A stretch of DNA of 40,589 bases from Gracilibacillus boraciitolerans JCM 21714 (GCF_000521485.1 NZ_BAVS01000030.1:1-40589); one strand, 5' to 3'; positions 28,578 to 38,426 are shown, counted from the stretch's first letter. Numbers and translations are program-made. The notes: generated from the sequence alone by a model not told the origin.

Positions 28578-30166
28578 ATTTATACATAAATAAATCATAT
28601 AATGATACTAACCTTCTATAACTACTCTGTTGATTATTGTCAAATTGGGCATAATGTTCAAATTCATTTTGCAAGAAGTCTCTAATTTCTTCAAGTGGCA
28701 ACAATTCAAAGTTTTTTATAATCCACAAATAGGTTCTATATGAGTTCCCTTTATTACCAGCTGGCATATCTGCCATACTATGGCCGACTAATATATTTTT
28801 CAGTGATCTAATAATGCCAGAATTTAAATAATCCATTTTCTTCGAATGTGAAGAAACATAACTTGCAACATTGGGGGCTTTCTTCAATCTCTTCGCGAGA
28901 TAACTTATTAAGATATTTATAAATCGGGATGATACGCTTTATCTTAAGATAAGATTCTTCATATGTTTCTTTAATTAACTTTTTTGAATTAAAATCTTTA
29001 TTATCATACAATACATCCTCCAGAACTTCCTCAAGTGGCCTAAGATTATACCCGTAATTACTGTTAATGTCTTTTATATTCCCAATTGCAATAGCAAATT
29101 TTTGATCAGTTTGTTTCAACTTACTTATATCATCCATAAATATCGTCATCACATCTGTTTTCGCCTTAGATTCTACAGATTCAATCACAATATCTTTCAC
29201 AATACGTTTTACTTGCTTGACTGTATTTAAATTCATTGCTGGAGTTAATTCATTAAGCTTTTGATATATCTCCAGATAATTATCCGTGCTAATAACAGTT
29301 AATGGAAAGGTAGTGGTTTCACCTTGATAAGATTTTGCATGAAACAGTAATTCTTTTTCCTGTATTTCTTGAACGCCTTTATTATATTCAAGAACATAAA
29401 AATGATTTTTCAGATTATCAATTTGATCTTTGGATAAACAACGAATTAAATCACTCAACGTTTGTTGCATATTAGGATCATTTATTGAATACCCTATAAA
29501 GATTACTGGATTTTCAGATATTAATGTAAGCAATTTTGCACTAAATAATTTTGCGTTTTCTCTAAAATTACTATAATCACTTTTTGTAATTACAATGTTA
29601 TCCGGTTCAGTCACACAACCATGTATTTTATATAGTTCACCAAGTTCCATTGAATTAGGACTGAAAAGCTGTGGTTGACCAATAAATGTGCTATCTTTTG
29701 ATAAATCAAATAAGTTTTCTATAAGATTATCATAATTGGTAGTGATGACAGACATTATCTTATTTTTCAACTCTTTAAATGCTTGTATTTCTTCTTCCTT
29801 TTCTTGAAGCAATTTCAACTCACTTAAAATCGTTGCTATACATTGTCTAAACGGATTTACTTCTTCTTCAATCCATCTGGGATATTGCTGTGCTAGTTCA
29901 CTTTCATAATAATAATCATTGAATTCCATTTCCATCTCTTCAGCTATAATTGCGTTTATTTCTCCGTCACCTAATTTTCTGTGTTCCCTCTTATTTTTAA
30001 TTTTTAATTTTAAAGTTTTATAATCTATTTCACGCTTACCCATGAATTGATAAACATTTATTAACAATGACTCCCAATCCGGTGAGTTTAAATAGCGTCG
30101 ACTAAAACCTGAACCTATAAACAATACCGGCAGTTTGTTACCATTTACTAAATCATCAAAAGACAA
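28576..30166 (-). pseudogene. SIR2-domain protein, candidate anti-phage NADase, one frameshift
   Basis: About 529 residues. The SIR2_2-type fold shows FIGSGFSRRYL (residues 17-26), TTNYDNLIE with Asn144 and Asp146, YKIHGCV with catalytic-type His182, and FIGYSINDPN (224-233). The C-terminal half is alpha-helical with no recognised domain and may be the sensor. Bacterial SIR2 proteins in ThsA, DSR and SIR2-HerA systems deplete NAD+ during phage attack. Here no HerA, TIR or other partner is adjacent. A five-C tract near 28873-28877 (four expected: EESPNVASYVSSHS) shifts the last 105 codons. Start TTG at 30166 after an AAAGG/G7 site. Confidence 0.78.
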
Positions 30167-30183
30167 ATCTACTCAACCCCCCC

Positions 30184-31120
30184 TTTTAGCCCGTAATCTA
30201 TAAGAATAGAACCAATCAAAGAACAGAATAATCCAAATCTAACATATCCAAGAACTAGTTTTTACTTCTAGTAAAATTTTAAGATTTTTCCCATACTTGT
30301 GCTAAAATATCGGATCATATAAGAAAGAAGAATTAGCATAAAAATGATCGTAACTTTCTATTTGAAAATTCCACCTCCTCAAAAATTTATATTTTAACTA
30401 CACATTATAATAATAGTATTATTTTACCATATTTTCGAATTGAAGGTAGGATTTCCCAAATAAAAAGGCATCATACTTCTGGTCCTCACAATATTTTCAC
30501 ATAAATCTATTACCAAGTTTCATACCCTAATCACTTTTTAATGAAAGTTCCCTGTACAATTCTAACTAAAAAAAGATTGCACAAGTGCAACAAACTTTTC
30601 TTCATAGCAGTTAAACTCAATTTCAGCATATATAGGAATGAATAATTAGGGGGGGACAGAGAGCCTGCCTATCCTCTCGTCCCATTGCCCGCATCAGTTC
30701 ATTGTATCTGGCTGTTTTTTCACGCCATTCAATCGATACATTCTACGAGCAGTGGAACACAAGTCATTCTCGCTAATAATAAAACACTTCTAATAGATCA
30801 ATCCATTCACACCATTAAAAAACAATACAATCGTAAAGGCATGTGTAAGGTAGTGTTTGATCAAATGAAGTGAGTGAACCAAAAACATACCTCAGTGTAG
30901 ATAAAAGCAAATAAAAATGCCTACCAACTTCCAAAAGAAATGAGCTGTAATTAACTTATATATTTATGCCCAATGATCCCAAATAATTCATACGCAATGC
31001 ATTCGACTTAAAATCACATAAAAGTAACAATCCTGTCAAACAGGTTCGAATCCGCACACTGTCCTCCATATGTGAACAATTGTATTTTTGAGGGGGTCTG
31101 CACCTTTGAAATAATCTCCG
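30184..31120. other. long intergenic region with a hairpin and a dispersed repeat
   Basis: No convincing gene. GGGACAGAGAG (30652-) pairs with CTCTCGTCCC (to 30682), a hairpin related to GGGACAGATAACCTATCCC at the galU terminator. Dispersed repeat copy B lies at 31048-31096. G7 tract at 30649-30655. A 62-codon frame at 30685-30873 has no family resemblance. Confidence 0.4.
31048..31096 (+). repeat. dispersed repeat, copy B
   Basis: GAATCCGCACACTGTCCTCCATATGTGAACAATTGTATTTTTGAGGGGG in substance repeats 23996-24046, with about five differences. It directly precedes the 21-nt-period array. Confidence 0.65.
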
Positions 31121-31257
31121 CTTCACGGGATATCGTTTGCTCTTGACGGGAAATATCTTCTTCTTCACTGGAAAAGTAGCTCGCTTCACTGGAATTAATG
31201 TTATTTCCAGTGAAGCGAGCTACTTTTCCCGTCTACAGCACTACATTTCCAGTGAAG
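31121..31257. repeat. dyad-symmetric array of seven units, 21-nt period
   Basis: CTTSACKGGA units start at 31121, 31142, 31163 and 31184, exactly 21 bases apart. The reverse complement (TCCAGTG / TCCCGTC) occurs at 31206, 31227 and 31248, also 21 apart. The two arms are symmetric about 31199.5, and the inner part is a perfect 25-bp inverted repeat (31170-31194 with 31205-31229, 10-base loop). Role unknown. Confidence 0.85.
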
Positions 31258-31435
31258 AGAATGTAATATTATACTAAATTAGATATGAGATGTTTATTTT
31301 CCAACATTTGGGGGGGCCAATGATAAATGCATGGATGGAACCCTTACCTGAAGTAGCATCAGAATGCATTAAGTCGACTTATATCAGATATTAAGGCAAG
31401 AGATTTTCAAAATAATACACGCTGCTTATAAAAAT

Positions 31436-31463
31436 TTAAAAAACGGGACAGATAACCTATCCC
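31436..31463 (-). terminator. rho-independent terminator of galU
   Basis: On the minus strand GGGATAG..CTGTCCC forms a stem and is followed by CGTTTTTT, about 55 bases after the galU stop codon. Confidence 0.8.
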
Positions 31464-31516
31464 AGCGGCTCAAAATGAAACACCGAGATACGTCCCCCCC
31501 TATGTTTCACCGCGGC

Positions 31517-32395
31517 TCACTTATTAGCTTTTTCTTGCAGGAGTTCTTGGATTATTTCTTTTACTTGGTCGCCGATTTCTTCATTTTCCAGGGCGAATTC
31601 TATGGTGGTTTTGATAAAGCCTAGTTTCTCTCCGACGTCATATCGTCTTCCTTCAAAATCGTAGGCAAAAACACGTTGATTTTTATTCAATTGCTGAATG
31701 GCGTCTGTTAGCTGGATCTCACCACCAGCGCCGATTTTTTGCAGATCTAAATAGTCAAAAATTTCAGGTGATAGTATATATCGTCCCATAATGGCTAGAT
31801 TGGATGGCGCGGTGCCCTGTTTTGGTTTTTCGACTAAGTTCCTAATGGAGTACAGATCACCATTTTTTTCGGAGGCATCGACAATACCATAGCGATGCGT
31901 TTCATTTTCTGGCACTTGCTGTACACCAAGAATCGATCCACCTGAGCTTTCATATTGTTCGATTAATTGTTTCAAACATGGCTTTTCAGCTTTGACAATA
32001 TCATCACCTAATAAAACAGCAAATGGTTCGTCACCGATAAATTTACGGGCACACCAGACAGCATGGCCTAATCCCAATGGCTCCTTCTGTCGAATATAAT
32101 GTAAATCAACCTCGGAGGGTTGTTTTGTTTTTTCAAGTAATTCGAACTTTCCTTTTTTTATAAGATTATCTTCCAACTCAAAATTGTGATCGAAATGGTC
32201 TTCGATGGCACGCTTCCCTTTACCCGTTACGATGATGATATCTTCAATTCCAGATGCCACTGCTTCTTCCACAATATATTGAATAGTAGGTTTATCTACA
32301 ATCGGCAGCATCTCTTTAGGCATCGCTTTTGTGGCTGGTAAAAAGCGCGTTCCTAGACCGGCAGCAGGAATAATCGCTTTTGTGATCTTTTTCAT
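31517..32395 (-). CDS. galU: UTP-glucose-1-phosphate uridylyltransferase
   Basis: A 292-residue cytoplasmic enzyme making UDP-glucose from glucose-1-phosphate and [34 protein letters not shown] is the nucleotide-binding signature; [28 protein letters not shown] and [12 protein letters not shown] follow as in GalU/GtaB. Full length. Start ATG 32395 after GGAGGT; the in-frame codon at 32425 lies upstream of that site. It lies 200 bases downstream of the lasso ABC exporter on the same strand, with no clear terminator between, so it may be read from the lasso operon and supply UDP-glucose for tailoring. Confidence 0.95.
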   Translation of the reverse strand: MKKITKAIIPAAGLGTRFLPATKAMPKEMLPIVDKPTIQYIVEEAVASGIEDIIIVTGKGKRAIEDHFDHNFELEDNLIKKGKFELLEKTKQPSEVDLHYIRQKEPLGLGHAVWCARKFIGDEPFAVLLGDDIVKAEKPCLKQLIEQYESSGGSILGVQQVPENETHRYGIVDASEKNGDLYSIRNLVEKPKQGTAPSNLAIMGRYILSPEIFDYLDLQKIGAGGEIQLTDAIQQLNKNQRVFAYDFEGRRYDVGEKLGFIKTTIEFALENEEIGDQVKEIIQELLQEKANK

Positions 32396-32593
32396 TGGAA
32401 TACCTCCACTACCAAATTTTCGCACGGCTTATCTCCACTCCATTTTAGCATGATCATTATCCTTATTCCATGTTTAAGAATCCACTAACTCAACATGCCA
32501 GTCGTTCCTGTTCATTCATCGACAGGACAACCATTGGATATATCCGATCTCTCCTGATTATCTAAAGGATCTGGGTTGATCTCTTCCTTGTCT

Positions 32594-34402
32594 TCAACTT
32601 CCTACCAGTTGCCGATGAAGCATTTTTTGAAATACTCCTTTTGTGGTAGATAGTTGATGGTATTTTCCTTGTTGAATAATTTCACCATTTTCCAGCACAA
32701 CGACCTGGTCTGCATCACGAATCGTTGATAACCGATGAGCGATGACAATAATCGTCAGCTTTCCTTTTATGCGTTCGATTGCTTCTAGAATATTGGTTTC
32801 GTTCTCCGTATCCAAGGAACTTGTTGCTTCATCTAATACCAATACAGAAGGTTTACGTAATATGGCTCGTGCTAACACAATTCTTTGGCGCTCACCACCT
32901 GATAGTTTTATACCCCCCCTATCCCCCCCAATAATCGTATCAAGACCGTCTGGAAGCTTGTTAACAAATTCGGCTGCAGAGGCAAATTCTAATGCCTCCA
33001 TTAATGCTTCATCTCTAGCATTTGGTGCCACGATTAATAGATTCTCCCGAATCGTAGTATTAAATAAGAAAGGATCCTGCGAAACATAACTTAGCGAGCT
33101 TCGCAAAGCTATGATTCGGGTAGATGATAGTGATTGACCATCAACTTTGATTTCTCCGTCTTCAGGAAGATTAAGCCCCCCCATCAGCAAATCAATCAGT
33201 GTACTTTTCCCAGCTCCAGATTTACCGACAATCGCAGTGATTTTGTTAGCGGGAATAAACAAATTAATGTTCTTTAATGCAAACTCCGGCTTTTCTCTAT
33301 CATAACGAAACGAAGCATTTTCACACGTGATACCTTCGACAATTTCTAAAGGTGCAACAGATGGATTAAAGTCTTCTTGGAACTCCTTTGTTTCACTTGT
33401 TTGCTTTTGTAATCCTTGGACTATTTGTAAAGAGGGAAGCGACATAGCGATTTGTTCCATTGAATTTTGCATACCAGCAACTCTTGGCCACAAACGTGAA
33501 AAAATAAGCAGAATTAACATTAATTGTGCTGCCTGTGCTGCAAACAGTTGGATAGCCACATACACAAACACCGCAATAAATACTGCTGAGGCAATTTTAT
33601 AGTAGGCTTGTGACGTCGTCTTCACCCTGGTGAAATCGACATGTCGGTCTTGCATCTGTTTGGTAATGGAACGATACCATTCCATTCTTGGCTCTTCTAA
33701 CGAATTACTCTTAATATCCTTCATTCCGTTAATTTGGTCTGTTATACCTGCTAAGTAACTTTTCCCTAACTCGACATTCTTCTTACCTAAGTGAAGAGAT
33801 CGTCTTAAGAATTTAAAATTAATTAACATAAGGAATAACCCACATATTAAAACAAATGAGGTGATGGCAGGTGATAACCAAAAAGCCAATCCAATTTGCA
33901 TCAATGTTATAATAAAGGAAGCAATTAAATTCAGAAACGATTGCGTACCGGCATTCGTTTTCGATATTTCCATCGTTAATATATGTATCAGATCAGATTT
34001 TCGGTTTTTCAAAAAAAAGCCCCAGTTTGATTTCAATAAAGACTGATACGTATTGATTTGCAAATAGCGCAAAAAGCCTTGCTGAATCTCCGAATTACGA
34101 ATCGTGATATGGCGCTGTAGCAGATTCTGGCCGATCACAATTGCCACAAAAATGCTTAAAATGATGACTAATCCCATCGAAACGGAGAAGGAATCCAGGA
34201 ATTGAAATACTTCCATGAAAGGTATTTCTTTCGCATTGATCTCAATAATTCCGCTCATACTAATCATCGGGATAAGAAGTAATATACCAATTCCGTTCAG
34301 CAGTCCTATGCCCATCATTGCTAATATATTAAAATATAACACGGCACCTGAGTATTCATGAATTTGTTTCAGAAAATAGACAACATGCTGCACCACGTTC
34401 AC
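32594..34402 (-). CDS. lasso peptide ABC exporter (LasD type)
   Basis: 602 residues: an N-terminal six-span export domain (residues about 20-320) and a C-terminal ATPase with Walker A GKSGAGKST, Q-loop YVSQDPF, signature LSGGERQR, Walker B VLVLDEATSSLD and H-loop IAHRLSTI. It exports the mature peptide and gives self-immunity. Three G/C7 tracts (32913-32919, 32923-32929, 33176-33182) give IIGGDRGGIKLSGG and LMGGLNL, where the family has IGDRGIKLSGG and LMGLNL; these Gly insertions next to the signature motif would be unusual if real. The GTG start at 34402 lies just after the B1 stop with a C6 tract at the ribosome site; GTG at 34396 is an alternative. Confidence 0.92.
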   Translation of the reverse strand: MNVVQHVVYFLKQIHEYSGAVLYFNILAMMGIGLLNGIGILLLIPMISMSGIIEINAKEIPFMEVFQFLDSFSVSMGLVIILSIFVAIVIGQNLLQRHITIRNSEIQQGFLRYLQINTYQSLLKSNWGFFLKNRKSDLIHILTMEISKTNAGTQSFLNLIASFIITLMQIGLAFWLSPAITSFVLICGLFLMLINFKFLRRSLHLGKKNVELGKSYLAGITDQINGMKDIKSNSLEEPRMEWYRSITKQMQDRHVDFTRVKTTSQAYYKIASAVFIAVFVYVAIQLFAAQAAQLMLILLIFSRLWPRVAGMQNSMEQIAMSLPSLQIVQGLQKQTSETKEFQEDFNPSVAPLEIVEGITCENASFRYDREKPEFALKNINLFIPANKITAIVGKSGAGKSTLIDLLMGGLNLPEDGEIKVDGQSLSSTRIIALRSSLSYVSQDPFLFNTTIRENLLIVAPNARDEALMEALEFASAAEFVNKLPDGLDTIIGGDRGGIKLSGGERQRIVLARAILRKPSVLVLDEATSSLDTENETNILEAIERIKGKLTIIVIAHRLSTIRDADQVVVLENGEIIQQGKYHQLSTTKGVFQKMLHRQLVGS

Positions 34403-34425
34403 CCCCCACGTTCTATAATAACTAC

Positions 34426-34716
34426 TTACTCTGCTTCCACTAAACCTTCATCCATCAACTGGCGAAGAAAAGCAATTGTTTGTTCCTCACATTGCTGTTG
34501 TTCTACTTCATATTTGGTCCGTAGAGTTGTAATGAGGTCTTCGATAGTGATGGGTTCCTTGATTTGATCCCAGATTTCTCCACCGAGCGCTCCTAAATTA
34601 TAGTATTTGCCATTTTGAACACTCAGCATCACTTTTTCGCCATTCATATCACTGACAATGTTTCCTTCCATTTGTTTGACTGTCTGCTTAATTGAGAATT
34701 TCTCTACTTTGTTCAT
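34426..34716 (-). CDS. PqqD-like RRE protein (lasso B1)
   Basis: 96 residues forming a winged-helix RiPP recognition element: MNGEKVMLSVQNGKYYNLGALGGEIWDQI, then a C-terminal helical part EEQTIAFLRQLMDEGLVEAE. In lasso biosynthesis B1 binds the leader peptide (at its aromatic-x-x-Pro motif) and hands it to the B2 protease. It begins 29 bases inside the end of the kinase gene with a good GGAGG site. Confidence 0.92.
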   Translation of the reverse strand: MNKVEKFSIKQTVKQMEGNIVSDMNGEKVMLSVQNGKYYNLGALGGEIWDQIKEPITIEDLITTLRTKYEVEQQQCEEQTIAFLRQLMDEGLVEAE

Positions 34717-35640
34717 CGATCCATTCCTCCTTGTTAATCGTCGTTAATAGTACGTCCGTTAATTCTTCTGCGGTAAATCGGTTACTTGGTCGTTCCAATT
34801 GATAGAAATCAATACTGTTAGAAATTTTGGTTACGGTCTGAAAATGCCATTCCATAAGTCCAGCTCGTTTAATAAGGAAATTTCGGTAGGTATGTTTATA
34901 AAGAAGATAAAATTGCTGTAATTTTTCGACTGGATTTATTTGAATGTGATCATCTAACGTCTTTGTAACTTCAAAAACTCCTGCAAGTGGTAATTTTTCA
35001 AAACAAAACTGATTAGTAACTGGTACCCCAAACTTAGTATCACGAAAAATAATTGGCTTCAACCCACTTGTATCTCTGCCGAAATGTTCAAGCGTTTGGG
35101 TCCATAGTTTCTGATGTGGATAAGATGGAGTAACGATTGGTTTATCTTCATCGGAAAAGGTAATTGGAATCACATCATCACTTAAAAGTCGATAGCCTCT
35201 TTCCATAAATGCCGAAGCAAGAGTGGACTTTCCTGCTCCTGAATGACCAACAATAGCATAAGCTCGTCCTTCAATTTCAATCGCACTCCCATGTAATGGA
35301 ATAATTCTTCGTTGCATGAGCAGTACACCCATACATGTGCCAAGCAGATAAAGGCGTAAATTGTCAGCTTTGTTATCATCTATAGGTGACACCGTAATCT
35401 TTGAGCCATGTTCCATCATAAATATGGCGGTATCTGGTACATGAAACAATACTCTTTGTTCTTTCACAACAAAATGACTGGTAGTTTCTTCGAATTCATC
35501 CCACACATCGAGTTCTCTTCTTTCAATAATGACATCGATTTATCTCCGGTATCTCTGATTACCGTTAACTCAGGTAAGATAAAATCACTCTTAATGTTGA
35601 AGCCAAATGCATGATAAAAATTTGTTTCATCCTTATACAT
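34688..35640 (-). pseudogene. HPr-kinase-like lasso peptide kinase (paeninodin K type), one frameshift
   Basis: About 317 residues. The P-loop AIVGHSGAGKSTLASAF and the following RLLSDDVIPI are the HPr kinase C-terminal fold. Homologues in paeninodin-like clusters phosphorylate the C-terminal Ser of the precursor. The N-terminal part (MYKDETNFYHAFGFNIKSD, start ATG 35640 after AAAGGAG) and the rest are separated by one missing base near 35538 (AAATCGATGTC should read AAATCGGATGTC), after which DVIIERRELDVWDEFEE reads in frame. The predicted core peptide ends in Ser, as the activity needs. Confidence 0.85.
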
Positions 35641-35702
35641 TGTGAAAGTCACTCCTTTGGAAGTAGTATACTTGCATTTGAAAGTCGAGATTTATCAGGT
35701 AA

Positions 35703-36161
35703 TTAATGGTGCACTTCCTTATCCAAAAAATTTGCAAACACTCCAACTACAGTAAAACTTTTCATCCCTGTAACCCCCCCTGTAACATAATATGGCCCAC
35801 TTCTCACCCATGCGTGTGCAACCATTTTTTGCTTATTATCCTTTGCAGTACCGAGATAAATAGTACTTTCTATTCCCCTTCGCTCAAGCATTTTCATGGC
35901 AGCAATTGCTTGCACGAGGCATGCACTTTGCCATATCGTATATTTACTCATAATCTGAATGGCTGTGGATACATCTTTTAGATCAGACAGGTTACAGTTG
36001 GTATCCCTATCAGTCTCTATCGCTTGTTTTCCTAACCCTTTCGCCACTTGACTAAAAGGTAGTGATTTTAATACTCTTGCTCTTCCTAAATGTATATAAG
36101 CTTCCATATATAAGAGCTTTCTATTTAGTGGTAAAGATAGAAATCGAACAAATCTTTTCAC
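35703..36161 (-). CDS. lasso peptide leader peptidase (B2, transglutaminase-like)
   Basis: 152 residues of the B2 cysteine protease family. The catalytic Cys lies in WQSACLVQAIAAMKML, the His in MVAHAWVRSG. It removes the leader after the conserved Thr of the precursor. Start GTG 36161 after AAGGGTG. C7 at 35774-35780 gives VTGGVTGMKSF, one Gly more than expected. About 140 untranslated bases separate it from the precursor hairpin; no promoter there is clear enough to call. Confidence 0.9.
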   Translation of the reverse strand: MKRFVRFLSLPLNRKLLYMEAYIHLGRARVLKSLPFSQVAKGLGKQAIETDRDTNCNLSDLKDVSTAIQIMSKYTIWQSACLVQAIAAMKMLERRGIESTIYLGTAKDNKQKMVAHAWVRSGPYYVTGGVTGMKSFTVVGVFANFLDKEVHH

Positions 36162-36305
36162 TATTATTTCACCCTTATCGAATATATTTATCTTTCATTA
36201 TTTAACGTAATTTTTAACAATTTTATTCTTTATTAAGAACAATTAGTGTAAAAAATACAAAAGTATACCTTTTAGAAACTAAATAATGAAATATTTTTTA
36301 GATAA

Positions 36306-36340
36306 AGAAACCCTTCACACTTACCATTAGAAGGGTTTCT
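36306..36340 (-). terminator. hairpin after the lasso precursor gene
   Basis: AGAAACCCTTC (36306-36316) and GAAGGGTTTCT (36330-36340) form a perfect 11-bp stem, 25 bases after the precursor stop. On the minus strand it is followed by TTATCTAAAAAA, a weak T-run. It probably stabilises the precursor mRNA and lowers read-through into B2. Confidence 0.65.
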
Positions 36341-36364
36341 TATATAATTGCTTGGTATTACTTA

Positions 36365-36496
36365 TTAACTAGCATGAATTTCTCCTACTTCATCAATATC
36401 ACTGAAAGTAAAATCAACAAATTTATATCCTGGTCCCAACATTGTCTCCTTTACATCAAGTACTTCCAACTGTGGCGCATTCCATTCTTGTTTCAT
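36365..36496 (-). CDS. lasso peptide precursor, class II, paeninodin-like
   Basis: 43 residues, preceded by AGGAGGTGATATACATG. The leader MKQEWNAPQLEVLDVKETM has the W-N-A-P (aromatic-x-x-Pro) and L-E-V-L-D-V elements recognised by B1 and Thr18 at position -2 of the cleavage site. The predicted core (residues 20-43, 24 aa) begins LGPGYKFVD, so the N-terminal amine of Leu20 can close on Asp28, a nine-residue ring like that of paeninodin (A-G-P-G..D). Bulky Phe residues follow the ring and could act as plugs. The last residue is Ser43, the expected kinase target. The first 41 bases overlap the 3' end of the cyclase gene. Confidence 0.9.
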   Translation of the reverse strand: MKQEWNAPQLEVLDVKETMLGPGYKFVDFTFSDIDEVGEIHAS

Positions 36497-38426
36497 GTAT
36501 ATCACCTCCTTTAGCTTCAAATCTATTCAAAAATCTGTATACAATTAACGCCCGCATCATTATCCTGTATTCAGGATCAAATGCTTTATCTGCAGACGGT
36601 GTTGCTTCCATTTTTGCAAGTATCTTATTCAGCAAGTCCATATTAAAATAGGTAGCACAGATTGGGTCACGAACTAACCGTTTAAACTCTGCAACTAATT
36701 CTCCCATACTGGTTGCATTCGGTAGAGCCAATCTGCCGCTTGTATCCCACGGACTCGCTGATTTAGCCTGATCTTATCTGGTAAATATCCCTTCGTTGCA
36801 TTCCTGATCAATGCACGGTCTAATCCATTATTAACAAATTGATCATCAGGTAAAGACAGACAAAATTGGATTACACGCAAGTCGTTTGTCGGATCTCGAT
36901 CCCACATTCCATATTTAAGTGATTGCTTCGTAGCAGAAGTTCCTGTAACATTCCACATGCATGATTGTGTAAAATGCATCTGTCGAATCTCATCATTTTT
37001 TAAACCATCTGTGTTTATATCACTTATTCTCTCAAAAGCATCTGTCTCTGCAGCAAAGCTCTTATTGATTAATTCTGGAAATGTGAATAGATTCTTAGTT
37101 GGTTCTAGAAATGGAGCCACTCTTTTTCCAATTGAAAATAATACTCGCTTCTGACTAACCGAATTATTTCCACTATATAACTTTACTTCTTTAGAAAGTT
37201 TCATCCATTTAAACTGACGAATCAAATTACTATAATAGTCCAATGCTTTTCCCCACGATATGGTGAAGTTTCCTCTAGCTCCATTCAATAATACCTTCAC
37301 GCCATGATCTTGCGCTTGCTCATGGATTCCCTTTAACCAGAAAGAGTTTTCAAAGAACTTATACGGCATCTCCATGATGTCAAGCCATTCATCAAGTTCT
37401 GATAAAGGACTTTTCTCATCAAATGAATAGTAATTCGAATTTATTCCTCCTAGATAATCAACGGTGTTTTTATATAGTCACTTTCATTTGCTAACATATA
37501 AGAGGGTGTCCAATCTTCGAATTTCTCGCCAGGAATATAACTATAGGTATTCAATGGCCTATTTTCTTTCTTTAGTGTTCTACTAGCAAAGCCTATAACC
37601 GAACCAGAGTCTAATCCGCCACTTAATTGAGCACCAACAGGACCTATCGAACGGAGACGGGCATCCACTGCTTCTTGATAGACTTCCTGGAATGCTTCTA
37701 CATAATCCTCCGTTTTTTTAAATTTTATTTTTTTATCCAGTTGCAATGGGCTATAAGGGCTTACTGTGGTGCGGTCAGACGTGACAGTTATGGAATGGGA
37801 AGGTGGAAGTTGTTTAATATTCTTAATGACTGAAAGAGAGGAATCCACTGTATCAATCATTTCAGGGATAGCCAAATATTCAGCTAGCCATGTTTCATTC
37901 AGTTGGTTTTGAATATATGGTAATTGTAATAACGGTTTTATGGCAGTACAGAATGCAAAATGCTCTGCATCATTATAATAATAAAGTGTTCTCATTCCCG
38001 AAAAATCTCTGGCACCAAATAGTTTTTGTTGCCTTTCATCCCAGATAAGAAATGCAAAATCACCAATTAAGTATAGAGGAGTGTCCTCCCCCCCCACTTG
38101 AAGTAAGCTAATATTATTAACTGACTATCTGGCATGAGCAGTCTATTGCTTTTATCAATTTGTAAACGATCGAATAATTCCTTGCGATTGTCAATAATCG
38201 CATCAGCTGTAATTGCCAATCGCCGCTCGCTATCATAAAAAGGGATACGCTCATTGATCGATTCAGGAGTAATCGATTGTAATGCACAACCTAAGAAAAT
38301 AGAGTCACCAGTCCATACATCGGTCTTATCTATGGAGTATTGACTTAACTTATGCATCATCCTATTACAATCTTCCATGTTTATAGACCTTTGTTTCACA
38401 TTAAAGATACCTGCTATTGCACTCAT
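36456..38426 (-). pseudogene. lasso cyclase (asparagine synthetase homologue, C), three indels
   Basis: 656 residues when corrected. It activates the ring Asp as AMP ester and closes the lactam. The N-terminus MSAIAGIF has Ala where glutaminase-active synthetases have Cys, as in other lasso cyclases. GDFAFLIWD and the PP-loop VGAQLSGGLDSGSV are clear; the end is MMRALIVYRFLNRFE. Breaks: C8 at 38088-38095, two bases too long (FKWGEDTPLY expected); one A lost near 37467 (DYIKNTVDYLGG); one C lost near 36715 (YRMQPSMGELV). These sum to zero and the total length is divisible by three, so the gene is probably intact in the organism. Start 38426 after GAGGGAT. Confidence 0.87.

Noticed and set aside
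30652-30735. Minus-strand reading REKTARYNELMRAMGRED as a transposase fragment
   Set aside because: Looks protein-like for about 18 residues, but no neighbouring similarity or second motif supports it; the segment is mostly a hairpin repeat.
30685-30873. 62-codon plus-strand frame in the intergenic region
   Set aside because: No ribosome site, no family resemblance and unusual composition; lies among hairpin repeats.
31121-31257. CRISPR array
   Set aside because: Spaced 21-base units resemble repeats, but units run head to tail without unique spacers of 30 or more bases, are inverted in the second half, and no cas gene is present.
36456-36731. Separate small gene upstream of the lasso precursor
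   Set aside because: It is the C-terminal end of the cyclase in a shifted frame; joining after a one-base correction gives the expected cyclase tail.
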